DNA of 6,128 nucleotides, from NCBI GenBank assembly GCA_964617665.1, contig CAZUAH010000744.1:1-6128 (forward strand). Reading direction: 5' to 3'. Position numbers and translations under genes: made by a program. The number at the start of each line of letters is the position of its first letter. Position 1 is the first letter of the stretch. The notes beneath the pieces are model-generated. The model searched no databases. It worked only from the letters and a program-made list of their open reading frames with translations, and was not told the DNA's origin. This document shows positions 1 to 5,405 of the stretch, piece after piece. The DNA comes from JADHUC01 sp964617665 (GTDB lineage Bacteria > Planctomycetota > Planctomycetia > Pirellulales > Pirellulaceae).

Positions 1-2069
1 AGGAAGTGACGGGCGCCGTCGTCCTCGAGCATGGTCAACTCGTAGGCCGCTGGCAGGTCGCCGAAGTCCCATGGGAGTACCTCGTATGCGCCGATGTCAA
101 TCCTCGCCGTACCGTCGTTGTCACCGTCCGCAGGCCGAGGTTCGCCGCGCTGGTCCAACAAGTATTCGCCGGCAGGATCATCACCAGCGTCGATGGCCGG
201 GCTGTCCGGCAGAAGGGCATGTGTGAACGTGGGGCCGCCGTTGTCGGCCAGAAGTCCCAGCATCGGATCGTTGCCGGTGATGTTGTTGGTTGTCGTGCCA
301 GCGATTAACGCACCGGCCAGGTCTTCAATGATGTTGTAGTCCAGGGAAATGACCGGGCCACCGCCAATATCTGGTGCCTGACCGCCTCTGTCCGTGTTGT
401 CGGCGACAATGGTGTTACTGAAATTGACGGTGCCAGCGATGTTAAAGATACCCCCGCCGTCTCCGGTTCCATCGTCGTCCTCGTCCGCGGTGTTGTTGGC
501 GACCGTGCTGAAACGAAGATTGGTTGTGTCAGGCGAATATCCGCCCATCTCCATAATCCCGCCGCCGTGTCCGTCGGCCTTATTACCGGAAATGGTGCTG
601 TTGGTGATCGTCACCGTGTCGCCAGCGTTGAAGATACCACCGCCGTCCGCGGTGGTTGTGTTGTCGCTGATCGTACTGTCGCTAACCTCCAACGTGCTGG
701 GCATCGCCTGTGCTTGGGTATAGATGCCGCCGCCGCGGCCGATACCATTGGCTTGATTGCCGGAGACGGTGCTGCGCGTCAGTTCTACGTGGTTGTCGGA
801 ATTGTAAATGCCACCACCGCTACCGTCGGTGACGACGTTGTTGCTGATCGTGCTATCAGTGATGTACAAGGGGGCCGTACCGCCGAAGGAAGCTGCAAGA
901 ACCCCACCGCCAACGAATGCGGCGGTGTTGTTCGAAACCGTGCTGCCGGTCAATCGGACGAGGTCGCCATTGCTCCAAATACCGCCGCCAACATCGGCCC
1001 TGTTTCCGCTGATTGTAGAGTTGGTCACGATGAGGGTCTGCGGTGGGGGGCCGTCTCCGTTGCCTCCGCCAATGGTAAGAATCCCGCCGCCGCCGCCCTG
1101 ATCGTCAGTGCTTACTACCGTGTTGTTGGAGACGGTGGTCGCGGTGACTTCGACATGCCCGCCGACGTTGCGGATGCCGCCGCCCCCGTCCATCGCCTCC
1201 ACGCTGACCCATCCGCCGGTGATGGTGAGTCCGTTGAAGACCACCGTCGCTCCGTTGTGGACGTCAAACACCCGGTCCAGAAGACCGTCCTCACCACCGG
1301 CGTCGATGATGGCCGCGCCAGCGCCGGTGATGGTCAGTGCGCCACTGGTATCCGTGATGTCCAAATCGCCAGTGAAGCCCGCGTCCTCATCTGCTCCGGC
1401 CAGCATGAGCGTGTAGCTCCCGGCGGGCACGGTGATGTTGTCGTCGCCGGCAATGGAATTGGCCGCAATGATGGCTTCGCGCAGGGATACGCCGTCGCCC
1501 GCTGCCGGATCGGCACTGCCATCGTTTTCGTCGTTGGGCGTGGTGACCACCAAGTCTCCCGTGCCCGTGCCCTGGATTCGGAAGTCGTAGGGATTCTCGT
1601 CGCTGTCGTCGTTGGCAATGCTGATGGTGGCGGAGTGCAGGCCTGGAAAACTGGGATCGAAGGTGATCTGGAAGGTGTCGTTGCTAGACGGGCCGATCGT
1701 GGCGTTGTTCGGTTGATCGGTGATGGTGAAGGCATTGGTCTCGCTGATCGTCACGAAATTCGGGCTCGTGTCGGTCAGCGTCAGGTTCGCGTCGCCGGTG
1801 TTCTCGATCGCAAACGTGTGCGTGACCGGCCCCGCCGCGATGTCCACGCTACCATAGTCCGTGTGATCCTCCGTCGAGGGCATCATGTCGCCGGCGTCGA
1901 TGACTAGATCGAGACCCAACACGCCCATGTCCGCACTAAGCAACCGCCGGTCTTCCAGACGCATCACGTACAGTTCGTCTTCTTCGTCGCGGCGTCGTTT
2001 GCGGCGGCGTCTCCAGCGGCGTTCCTCGTTGTTCCACAACAGCCTTGTGATCCACGCGGGCAATGGCAT
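1..2069 (-). CDS. Large secreted beta-helix surface protein, LEPR/CSLREA/choice-of-anchor type (N-terminal part, 3' end outside window)
   Basis: I translated this minus-strand frame by hand from the ATG at 2069-2067. It stays open for 689 codons to the left edge, so the C-terminus is missing. Seen in order: a very basic stretch (RRWRRRRKRRR, residues 17-27); the planctomycete LEPR-type motif LEDRRLLSAD (38-47); a choice-of-anchor D (ASPM/HYDIN-like) beta-sandwich at about 50-170; a CSLREA-type segment with VSLREAI (194-200); a parallel beta-helix (about 245-560) built from repeats of STISGN/STVSNN and GGGI; a choice-of-anchor Q segment NGGPTFTHALLPDSPAIDAG (610-629); and DFGDLPAAY...DDGARH from 668, the start of a GEVED domain. 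Such proteins are exported, often very large, and thought to act in adhesion or surface binding; substrate and partners are unknown. The ATG has AGGA (2081-2078) 8 nt upstream. An in-frame GTG lies 27 nt upstream but is less well placed. The family assignment is firm; the function is inferred. Confidence 0.95.
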   Translation of the reverse strand, partial: MPLPAWITRLLWNNEERRWRRRRKRRRDEEDELYVMRLEDRRLLSADMGVLGLDLVIDAGDMMPSTEDHTDYGSVDIAAGPVTHTFAIENTGDANLTLTDTSPNFVTISETNAFTITDQPNNATIGPSSNDTFQITFDPSFPGLHSATISIANDDSDENPYDFRIQGTGTGDLVVTTPNDENDGSADPAAGDGVSLREAIIAANSIAGDDNITVPAGSYTLMLAGADEDAGFTGDLDITDTSGALTITGAGAAIIDAGGEDGLLDRVFDVHNGATVVFNGLTITGGWVSVEAMDGGGGIRNVGGHVEVTATTVSNNTVVSTDDQGGGGGILTIGGGNGDGPPPQTLIVTNSTISGNRADVGGGIWSNGDLVRLTGSTVSNNTAAFVGGGVLAASFGGTAPLYITDSTISNNVVTDGSGGGIYNSDNHVELTRSTVSGNQANGIGRGGGIYTQAQAMPSTLEVSDSTISDNTTTADGGGIFNAGDTVTITNSTISGNKADGHGGGIMEMGGYSPDTTNLRFSTVANNTADEDDDGTGDGGGIFNIAGTVNFSNTIVADNTDRGGQAPDIGGGPVISLDYNIIEDLAGALIAGTTTNNITGNDPMLGLLADNGGPTFTHALLPDSPAIDAGDDPAGEYLLDQRGEPRPADGDNDGTARIDIGAYEVLPWDFGDLPAAYELTMLEDDGARHF
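297..1185 (-). repeat. Beta-helix coil repeats inside the surface protein gene
   Basis: The protein repeats a short unit nine times: TTVSNN (residue 311), STISGN (351), STVSNN (377), STISNN (406), STVSGN (433), STISDN (465), STISGN (491), STVANN (521) and NTIVADN (552). Unit starts are 26-40 residues apart, mostly 26-32. Most units also have a GGGI or GGGV turn. The DNA follows the same period, so similar words such as the codons for GGC GGC GGC ATC recur along the stretch. This is the normal pattern of right-handed parallel beta-helix proteins. It is a coding repeat, not a CRISPR array or a mobile repeat. Confidence 0.85.
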
Positions 2070-2077
2070 TGAATGAG

Positions 2078-2081
2078 TCCT
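2078..2081 (-). promoter_or_regulatory. Ribosome binding site of the beta-helix protein gene
   Basis: AGGA on the minus strand lies 8 nt before the ATG at 2069. It supports this ATG over the in-frame GTG 27 nt further upstream. Confidence 0.6.
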
Positions 2082-2116
2082 ACGACGTAATGGCACGGTT
2101 ATCCGGTTTAGTGATG

Positions 2117-2156
2117 GCGCACCGCTAGCGCACCGACACGGTGCGGAATGTTCCGC
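2117..2156. repeat. Overlapping inverted and direct repeats in the leader of the beta-helix protein gene
   Basis: Three exact relations share 40 bp. GCGCACCG is repeated directly at 2117-2124 and 2128-2135, an 11-bp step. CGCACCG (2129-2135) and CGGTGCG (2139-2145) form a 7-bp inverted repeat with a 3-nt loop. GCGGAA (2143-2148) and TTCCGC (2151-2156) form a 6-bp inverted repeat around a 2-nt centre. The two inverted repeats share 2143-2145. The block lies 48-87 nt before the gene 1 ATG and downstream of its predicted promoter, so it would be transcribed. It could be a protein-binding site, an RNA hairpin or both. No T-tract follows on the minus strand, so it does not look like a simple intrinsic terminator. 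Confidence 0.6.
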
Positions 2157-2235
2157 TGCAATCGCTAGTCACGGGGCGGGCACGTTGCAGAAAGTGGACA
2201 TTCCCGGATTAGCCGGTTCAAAAACGGGAACATCT

Positions 2236-2264
2236 ATTATCCTTTGACCTGCAAAAATGGTCAA
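2236..2264 (-). promoter_or_regulatory. Predicted sigma70-type promoter for the beta-helix protein gene
   Basis: On the minus strand, the -35 box TTGACC (2264-2259) and the -10 box GATAAT (2241-2236) are exactly 17 nt apart. Each matches five of six consensus positions. The expected transcription start is near 2229, which gives a leader of about 160 nt before the ATG at 2069. This is the best promoter candidate I found in the window and it faces the only gene it could serve. It is inferred from sequence alone. Confidence 0.65.
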
Positions 2265-2265
2265 A
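2243..2265. promoter_or_regulatory. Operator-like dyad over the -35 box
   Basis: TTTGACC (2243-2249) and GGTCAAA (2259-2265) form a perfect 7-bp inverted repeat separated by 9 nt. One arm is the -35 box itself and the other lies in the promoter spacer, beside the -10 box. A dimeric repressor bound here would block RNA polymerase. The bound protein is unknown. Confidence 0.5.
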
Positions 2266-2271
2266 CAATTG

Positions 2272-2288
2272 GCACCCCGGAAGGGTGC
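2272..2288. repeat. Inverted repeat just upstream of the -35 box
   Basis: GCACCC (2272-2277) and GGGTGC (2283-2288) form a perfect 6-bp inverted repeat with a 5-nt centre (CGGAA). It begins 8 bp from the -35 hexamer, where activators often bind. A run of six A follows on the plus strand, so it is not a plus-strand terminator, and on the minus strand the T-run comes before the stem. No regulator is identified. Confidence 0.45.
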
Positions 2289-2402
2289 AAAAAACGGGCC
2301 AGAGGGAGATGTGGAGGAAGGCTGCAGGAAGTGTATGCGATGAGGCCGAATTCGTCATCCAGGAACCGGGGATACGGAGTTCCACACACCCCACTTTCAA
2401 CT
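2289..2402. other. Gene-free stretch between terminator and promoter
   Basis: This is the remaining part of the 383-nt gap between the surface protein gene and the small ORF. Both strands contain short open frames across it, but none has a convincing start, ribosome binding site or recognisable product, and they run over the promoter. Apart from the elements listed separately, I see nothing in it. Confidence 0.5.
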
Positions 2403-2430
2403 AAAAAAAGACACCCTCTCGAAGGGATCC
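2403..2430 (-). terminator. Intrinsic terminator for the BBP7 transcription unit
   Basis: On the minus strand, CCCTT (2426-2422), loop CGA and GAGGG (2418-2414) form a short stem with one T-G pair. Weak extension pairs are possible on either side. It is followed by TGTC and then seven T (2409-2403). It lies 26 nt after the stop codon of the 37-aa ORF and about 210 nt after the BBP7 stop codon. Stem and T-tract fit a rho-independent terminator and imply that the BBP7 transcript runs through the small ORF. Confidence 0.65.
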
Positions 2431-2452
2431 AGAACGGCAATGCGAGGGCATC

Positions 2453-2566
2453 TTAACGACACACTCGCGCTTCGGCACGAGAAGCGATCCAGAAGTAACG
2501 CGCGTTGACGTCGACAGTGGTGCTGCGTCGGTGGAGTTCGCTGCGCGAGAGGCGGTTCGTGTCCAT
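2453..2566 (-). CDS. Candidate 37-aa basic small protein downstream of BBP7
   Basis: This minus-strand frame starts at ATG 2566-2564 and stops at TAA 2455-2453. The product starts MDTNRLSRSELHRR and ends RAEARVCR. It is rich in arginine, has no membrane segment or signal peptide, and I recognise no family. Support: a strong Shine-Dalgarno AAAGGAG (2579-2573) 6 nt before the ATG, the best-spaced such site in the window; mostly G or C at third codon positions, as in neighbouring genes; and a position 73 nt after the BBP7 stop codon and just before the terminator, as expected of the last gene of a two-gene unit. A 6-bp inverted repeat (CGCTTC/GAAGCG, 2468-2473 and 2481-2486) lies in its 3' part. 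It could instead be a chance frame in a long 3' untranslated region. Confidence 0.42.
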   Translation of the reverse strand: MDTNRLSRSELHRRSTTVDVNARYFWIASRAEARVCR

Positions 2567-2572
2567 TTTGGG

Positions 2573-2629
2573 CTCCTTTACTGCCTACGGCAGACCTTCC
2601 GTTTGGCTACCGCAAACATTCAGTAAAGG
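2573..2629 (-). promoter_or_regulatory. RNA stem that overlaps the ribosome binding site of the 37-aa ORF
   Basis: In minus-strand RNA, CCTTTACTG (2629-2621) is perfectly complementary to CAGTAAAGG (2583-2575), enclosing 37 nt. The 3' arm contains most of the Shine-Dalgarno AAAGGAG (2579-2573), so the stem would hide it. Two small hairpins lie inside: GTTTG/CAAAC and CTGCC-GTA-GGCAG. The second (2593-2589 with 2585-2581) shares CAG with the outer stem, so the two compete. This looks like a translation switch, but no known riboswitch class is recognised and no ligand is proposed. The sequence relations are certain; the function is inferred. Confidence 0.45.
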
Positions 2630-2639
2630 GCCAAAGGAC

Positions 2640-4010
2640 CTAGAAACGGTATTCCATTCCTAGATTCAAGCCGTGGATGAAGAAACCGACGGGGCTGAAG
2701 GCGAACGTCGGTCGCACCGCATCCGCTGGCGGGGCCGGATTGGCCAGAAGGCGGCCGTCCACACCGAAATCAATGTGTTCGCCGGGGCGCACAACACTGC
2801 TCCAATACATCAACGAGTATCCTGCCGAAATTTTGAAGCGTGGTGACGGCCAGTAGGCAATCGCCACTTTCACGTCTTCCATGAACGAGAACTCGTCCTG
2901 AATGTAGGTACCGGCGTTGGTGGAAGCCTGGGCTAGCAGCCCCGAGGTTGGAAAACGCCCGCCGCCCAGGTCCCGGAATTCACCAACGCCCTCGACCAGG
3001 ACTGTTTGGTGCATATTGCCAAAGGCAAACTTGGCAAGCATCTCCAGCCCCCAACGGCCATACCTGAAGTCTCCCTGGAGTCCAAAATGGCCGCCGTGGT
3101 ATTCATTTTCGAGAGCAAAGGTGTCTCGGTGCCCCCAGGAACCGATCGCCGGGTTGCTTGTGAACGCGTAGACGTTCAGATTCTCGTCGATGCGTCCAAA
3201 CTGATAGCCGAAAATGAAGTCCGTACGCATCCGGCCGTTCTGATGTAGGAGCAATCGGTAGTAGACGTCGCCAGCCAGCATTTCCGAATCAGTGTCAACG
3301 CTAATCCGCCCGCTCGAAGCATCGGTACGCATCGGATCGATGCCCCCGCCGGCAACGATAAGTGCATTATTCAGATTCGCGAAGGTGTCGAAGAAAGGCC
3401 GACCGATGCCGACGAGCGTGCCATCGGAAGAATCAGAGAAAGAGACAGGCGAGTCGCCCACTGCGGCGAAGCGTCCGCCCATTCCGAATTGTCGCTGACT
3501 ATCGAGCCACAAACCAAAATCCAGCCTTCCACCAGGTTGAACATGCTCCTCGATTGGCCCTCCGCCAAACACCACTGGCGCTTCATCCGTTGTGAGCGAG
3601 TTTGCCGCAGCTGGATTGGTTGGGCTGGGAAACGCAGGAACGACCCTCGTAACCAAAGGCGGAAAACGCCGGTCTTTTCGCCACCAAGCCAAGAACTCGG
3701 CTTCGACCCAGTATCCGTCACTCCAGCGCGGGCCGTATGGTGCGTACTCGCCAACATCAATTGGCTCCGGAACGTACAAATCGTCGGTGATAGGCGATTC
3801 GGCGAACGAATACGACTCGATCACAGGCTCCGGCGAAGCGTCGGCATCCAAAGTTGCCTCGGCTGATTCGGCCACGCAGGACACTTGGCGAACTACCATC
3901 CGATCGCCACGAGTGGATCGCAGGTCGGCACCATCCGCCACATCCGTGGACCAGATAACGCTCGACAAGGCGAGGACGAATATGGACAAGAAAAAGAATG
4001 GTCTGTTCAT
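2640..4010 (-). CDS. BBP7-family outer-membrane beta-barrel protein
   Basis: The product is 456 aa from the ATG at 4010-4008. Residues 1-28 form a signal peptide: MNR, a hydrophobic core FFFLSIFVLALSSVIW, then a polar region with probable cleavage after ADGA. The mature protein has family hallmarks: YWVEAEFLAWWRKDRRFPPLV (100-120, the W-A-E-FL-WW...PPLVT block), VVFGGG (146-151), GGRLDFGLWLD (160-170), alternating amphipathic strands with paired aromatics through 245-410 (DVYYRLLL, HFGLQGDFRYGRWGLE, FKISAGYSLMYWSSVVRPG), and a last residue F in YRF, as in many outer-membrane barrels. These match the putative beta-barrel porin-7 family (PF07585, BBP7), which is expanded in Planctomycetes; its substrate is unknown. 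The frame is open 69 codons further upstream, but only this ATG places the signal peptide at the N-terminus. No good Shine-Dalgarno precedes it; the nearest purine run, GGGGAG, is about 27 nt upstream. Confidence 0.93.
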   Translation of the reverse strand: MNRPFFFLSIFVLALSSVIWSTDVADGADLRSTRGDRMVVRQVSCVAESAEATLDADASPEPVIESYSFAESPITDDLYVPEPIDVGEYAPYGPRWSDGYWVEAEFLAWWRKDRRFPPLVTRVVPAFPSPTNPAAANSLTTDEAPVVFGGGPIEEHVQPGGRLDFGLWLDSQRQFGMGGRFAAVGDSPVSFSDSSDGTLVGIGRPFFDTFANLNNALIVAGGGIDPMRTDASSGRISVDTDSEMLAGDVYYRLLLHQNGRMRTDFIFGYQFGRIDENLNVYAFTSNPAIGSWGHRDTFALENEYHGGHFGLQGDFRYGRWGLEMLAKFAFGNMHQTVLVEGVGEFRDLGGGRFPTSGLLAQASTNAGTYIQDEFSFMEDVKVAIAYWPSPRFKISAGYSLMYWSSVVRPGEHIDFGVDGRLLANPAPPADAVRPTFAFSPVGFFIHGLNLGMEYRF

Positions 4011-4342
4011 GGCACTATTTGGAATGCGCAGTTCTAGCTCCCCTTCTGAATCCGTTCCCGTACGCTCCACCACGTGAGCCGACAGAGAAGCAACCGTGAT
4101 GATTATGTCGGATTTGACGAATGTATCAGTTGAATTAAAGCGGCAAGATAAGTGGACTTTGCGGCCAACGGGAGAATCATGACGCGATGTGAAACCAGCA
4201 CATGCATTCGGCGCCAACGCGGGTAGGTGCTAGCGTCGCGGCTTGGCTGGCGCAGGCTAGAACACCACGGCCGTCCGGAGGAGATGCTATCAAATGCCAA
4301 TGACCGGCAACGAAGATCGTGCGAGTTGCACACCGATTGAGT
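4011..4342. other. Divergent intergenic region between BBP7 and the 161-aa protein
   Basis: The gap holds the start signals of two divergent genes, but none is clear. On the minus strand the best -10 candidates for BBP7 are CATAAT (4107-4102) and TTTAAT further upstream; neither has a convincing -35 box at the right distance. On the plus strand TTGACG (4114-4119) resembles a -35 box, but nothing close to TATAAT follows at 16-18 nt. A strong purine run, GGAGGAG (4277-4283), precedes a short upstream ORF, described separately. The BBP7 frame stays open to 4217, but that stretch lacks any protein-like feature. Confidence 0.4.
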
Positions 4343-4350
4343 ATGGCTAG
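4294..4350 (+). CDS. Possible 18-codon upstream ORF (leader peptide) overlapping the next gene's start
   Basis: ATG at 4294 follows GGAGGAG (4277-4283) by 10 nt and reads 18 codons (MPMTGNEDRASCTPIEYG) to TAG 4348-4350. That stop codon lies 2 nt past the ATG (4343-4345) of the following gene, which has no strong Shine-Dalgarno of its own. The layout suggests translational coupling: ribosomes ending here could restart at 4343. The peptide shows no run of regulatory codons. It may equally be chance; another ATG (4284) directly abuts the same purine run and opens a different short frame. Confidence 0.3.
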   Translation: MPMTGNEDRASCTPIEYG

Positions 4351-4828
4351 AATCGCTGAGACGTTGCTTGATATGAACGAAACAGGCTTCGGCCAACAAC
4401 CAAAAGCGACGTGTGACGAAGCTGCGTGTGAAAACAGGCAAAGTTTACGGCTTCGTCGGATTGCCCGAATGGTGAGACGTTATTGCGCCGATGCATATCT
4501 TGGTTATGTCCTCCCGTTGCTCAGTCCCACCTACCCTAGACGGGTCTTCCGTATGCAACATGCAGAACTGCTGGAATCCATCCGCCAACTAGCCCGCGAT
4601 GCGTTTTCTAATCTAGGCGCACAGGTTCCCGTCGAGATCAGTGAGAACATCCTGATTCGAGACGAAATGTACTGTGGAAGACGATTTCAGTGCGGCGAAC
4701 TCCATGCCATCTGGTTCGTCGAAGAAGACGAAATCAAGATCTATGGCGATAGTGGCGCCCTTGTCCGCGTCATGTCACCAACCAAGGCACTACACAGCAC
4801 GCCTGTGTCGCACAGCAAAGCCGCTTAG
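4343..4828 (+). CDS. Unrecognised soluble protein, 161 aa
   Basis: I do not recognise the family. With the ATG at 4343 the product is 161 aa; an in-frame GTG at 4319 would add 8 residues, and an ATG at 4373 would remove 10. I prefer 4343 because MARIAETLLDMNE makes a natural amphipathic N-terminal helix. Residues 33-90 are rich in Arg, Leu and Ala and look helical (RLRRIARMVRRY; HAELLESIRQLARDAF). Residues 95-143 look like beta strands (VPVEISENILIRD, CGRRF, HAIWFVEEDEIKIYGDSGAL). There are five cysteines (24, 29, 48, 111, 117) but no clear zinc-binding or catalytic motif. No signal peptide is evident, and the short hydrophobic run at 52-60 is too brief to span a membrane. Gene context gives no clue: a divergent barrel gene upstream and a convergent VOC gene downstream. 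The stop codon overlaps that of the VOC gene. Confidence 0.75.
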   Translation: MARIAETLLDMNETGFGQQPKATCDEAACENRQSLRLRRIARMVRRYCADAYLGYVLPLLSPTYPRRVFRMQHAELLESIRQLARDAFSNLGAQVPVEISENILIRDEMYCGRRFQCGELHAIWFVEEDEIKIYGDSGALVRVMSPTKALHSTPVSHSKAA

Positions 4829-5226
4829 CCCACTCCATTCCAGATTCTTGGCGTTGCCAATTCCAGGCTATTGCCGGCCGGATCGCGGAAGTATAGCGAC
4901 CATCCCCCTTGCGGCCAGTCGATTGATTTCTCGATTTCGACACCATGTGCCTTCAGGCGGCTTCGCCACTCGTCCCGCTCGTCATCGTCCACAGCAAAAG
5001 CGATGTGCAGCGGTCCTCGCGCCCCGTGACTGGGAACGTCCGAGCCTGGACGACTGCTCCCATCGGGATTGAAGAGAAGCAGCATACGGTCGCCACAACG
5101 GAAGAAGACGTGCCTGCCTGCTTGGCGACAGATAAATGCCAGACCCAATACATCGCGATAGAACGCTTCGGCCACGTCCAACTCATCCACGTATAGACAG
5201 GTTTCTAGGATCCCGGTTGGTTGCAT
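4825..5226 (-). CDS. VOC-superfamily (glyoxalase/bleomycin-resistance/dioxygenase fold) protein
   Basis: The 133-aa product matches a single VOC domain (glyoxalase fold, Pfam PF00903 type) along its whole length. Two beta-alpha-beta-beta-beta modules are visible: ETCLYVDELDVAEAFYRDVL (8-27) opens the first, and GPLHIAFAVD (71-80) opens the second, which ends in LYFRDPAGNSLELATP (111-126). Likely metal ligands by alignment to the family are Glu8, where most members have His, plus His74 and Glu122. Members bind a divalent metal and act as lyases, isomerases, dioxygenases or resistance proteins; the substrate cannot be told from this sequence. It is cytoplasmic, with no signal peptide. The ATG at 5226-5224 begins right at the conserved first strand, so the start is credible although no Shine-Dalgarno is visible upstream. 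It is convergent with the 161-aa protein gene. Confidence 0.95.
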   Translation of the reverse strand: MQPTGILETCLYVDELDVAEAFYRDVLGLAFICRQAGRHVFFRCGDRMLLLFNPDGSSRPGSDVPSHGARGPLHIAFAVDDDERDEWRSRLKAHGVEIEKSIDWPQGGWSLYFRDPAGNSLELATPRIWNGVG

Positions 5227-5405
5227 CGTTGGTGAGAACGTCAGAGATTTGGGTGTGTCGCCTGTGCCGCTGTATTGACAACTGGAGGACTCCTAGCCAA
5301 TACCTTTAGGGGGCCCAAAGTCATCGGGCTAAGTCCAAGTTTGGCTTTCAGTATAGGCAATTACGCCGTTTCTTCCAGCGTCCCGATCAGCGTAGCTGTA
5401 TCTGC
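5227..5405. other. Gene-free stretch upstream of the secreted protein, with a possible promoter
   Basis: This first half of the 368-nt gap contains a perfect -35 consensus TTGACA on the plus strand (5275-5280). The hexamer 17 nt further on (CAATAC, 5298-5303) is a poor -10 box, so the promoter is doubtful. CCTTTAGGGGGCCCAAAG (5304-5321) can fold into a stem with one bulged A but lacks a T-tract. The open frame crossing the stretch on the plus strand has no protein-like features. Confidence 0.35.

Noticed and set aside
297..1185. Regularly spaced repeats that could suggest a CRISPR array or tandem DNA repeat
   Set aside because: Units vary in sequence and spacing and stay in frame with the beta-helix coils, so they reflect protein structure.
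567..1907. A 446-codon open frame on the plus strand
   Set aside because: It lies wholly opposite the beta-helix surface protein gene. The minus frame has recognisable domains in the right order, while the plus product is low-complexity (many V, D, G, A) with no motif. Long antisense frames are expected opposite GC-rich repetitive genes.
2143..2156. GCGGAA-TG-TTCCGC as a LexA/SOS box
   Set aside because: It resembles GAAC...GTTC-type boxes only loosely. The spacing does not match known LexA sites, and the gene is not an SOS gene. Kept only as an unassigned dyad.
2218..2456. Short open frames on both strands (2218-2400 minus, 2244-2456 plus)
   Set aside because: Both use TTG starts, lack ribosome binding sites and lie across the promoter or the terminator. 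The products are not protein-like.
3371..4077. Several 100-160 codon frames opposite or alongside the BBP7 gene
   Set aside because: All are overlapped by the BBP7 frame, which has clear family hallmarks from end to end. None has an independent start signal or motif.
4011..4217. N-terminal extension of 69 codons on the BBP7 frame
   Set aside because: The extension has no signal or domain, and it would bury the clear signal peptide that begins at the ATG 4010.
4103..4441. A 112-codon minus-strand frame in the divergent intergenic region
   Set aside because: It overlaps the N-terminal part of the 161-aa gene on the other strand and the upstream region of BBP7. It has no recognisable features and its composition is unlike the neighbouring genes.
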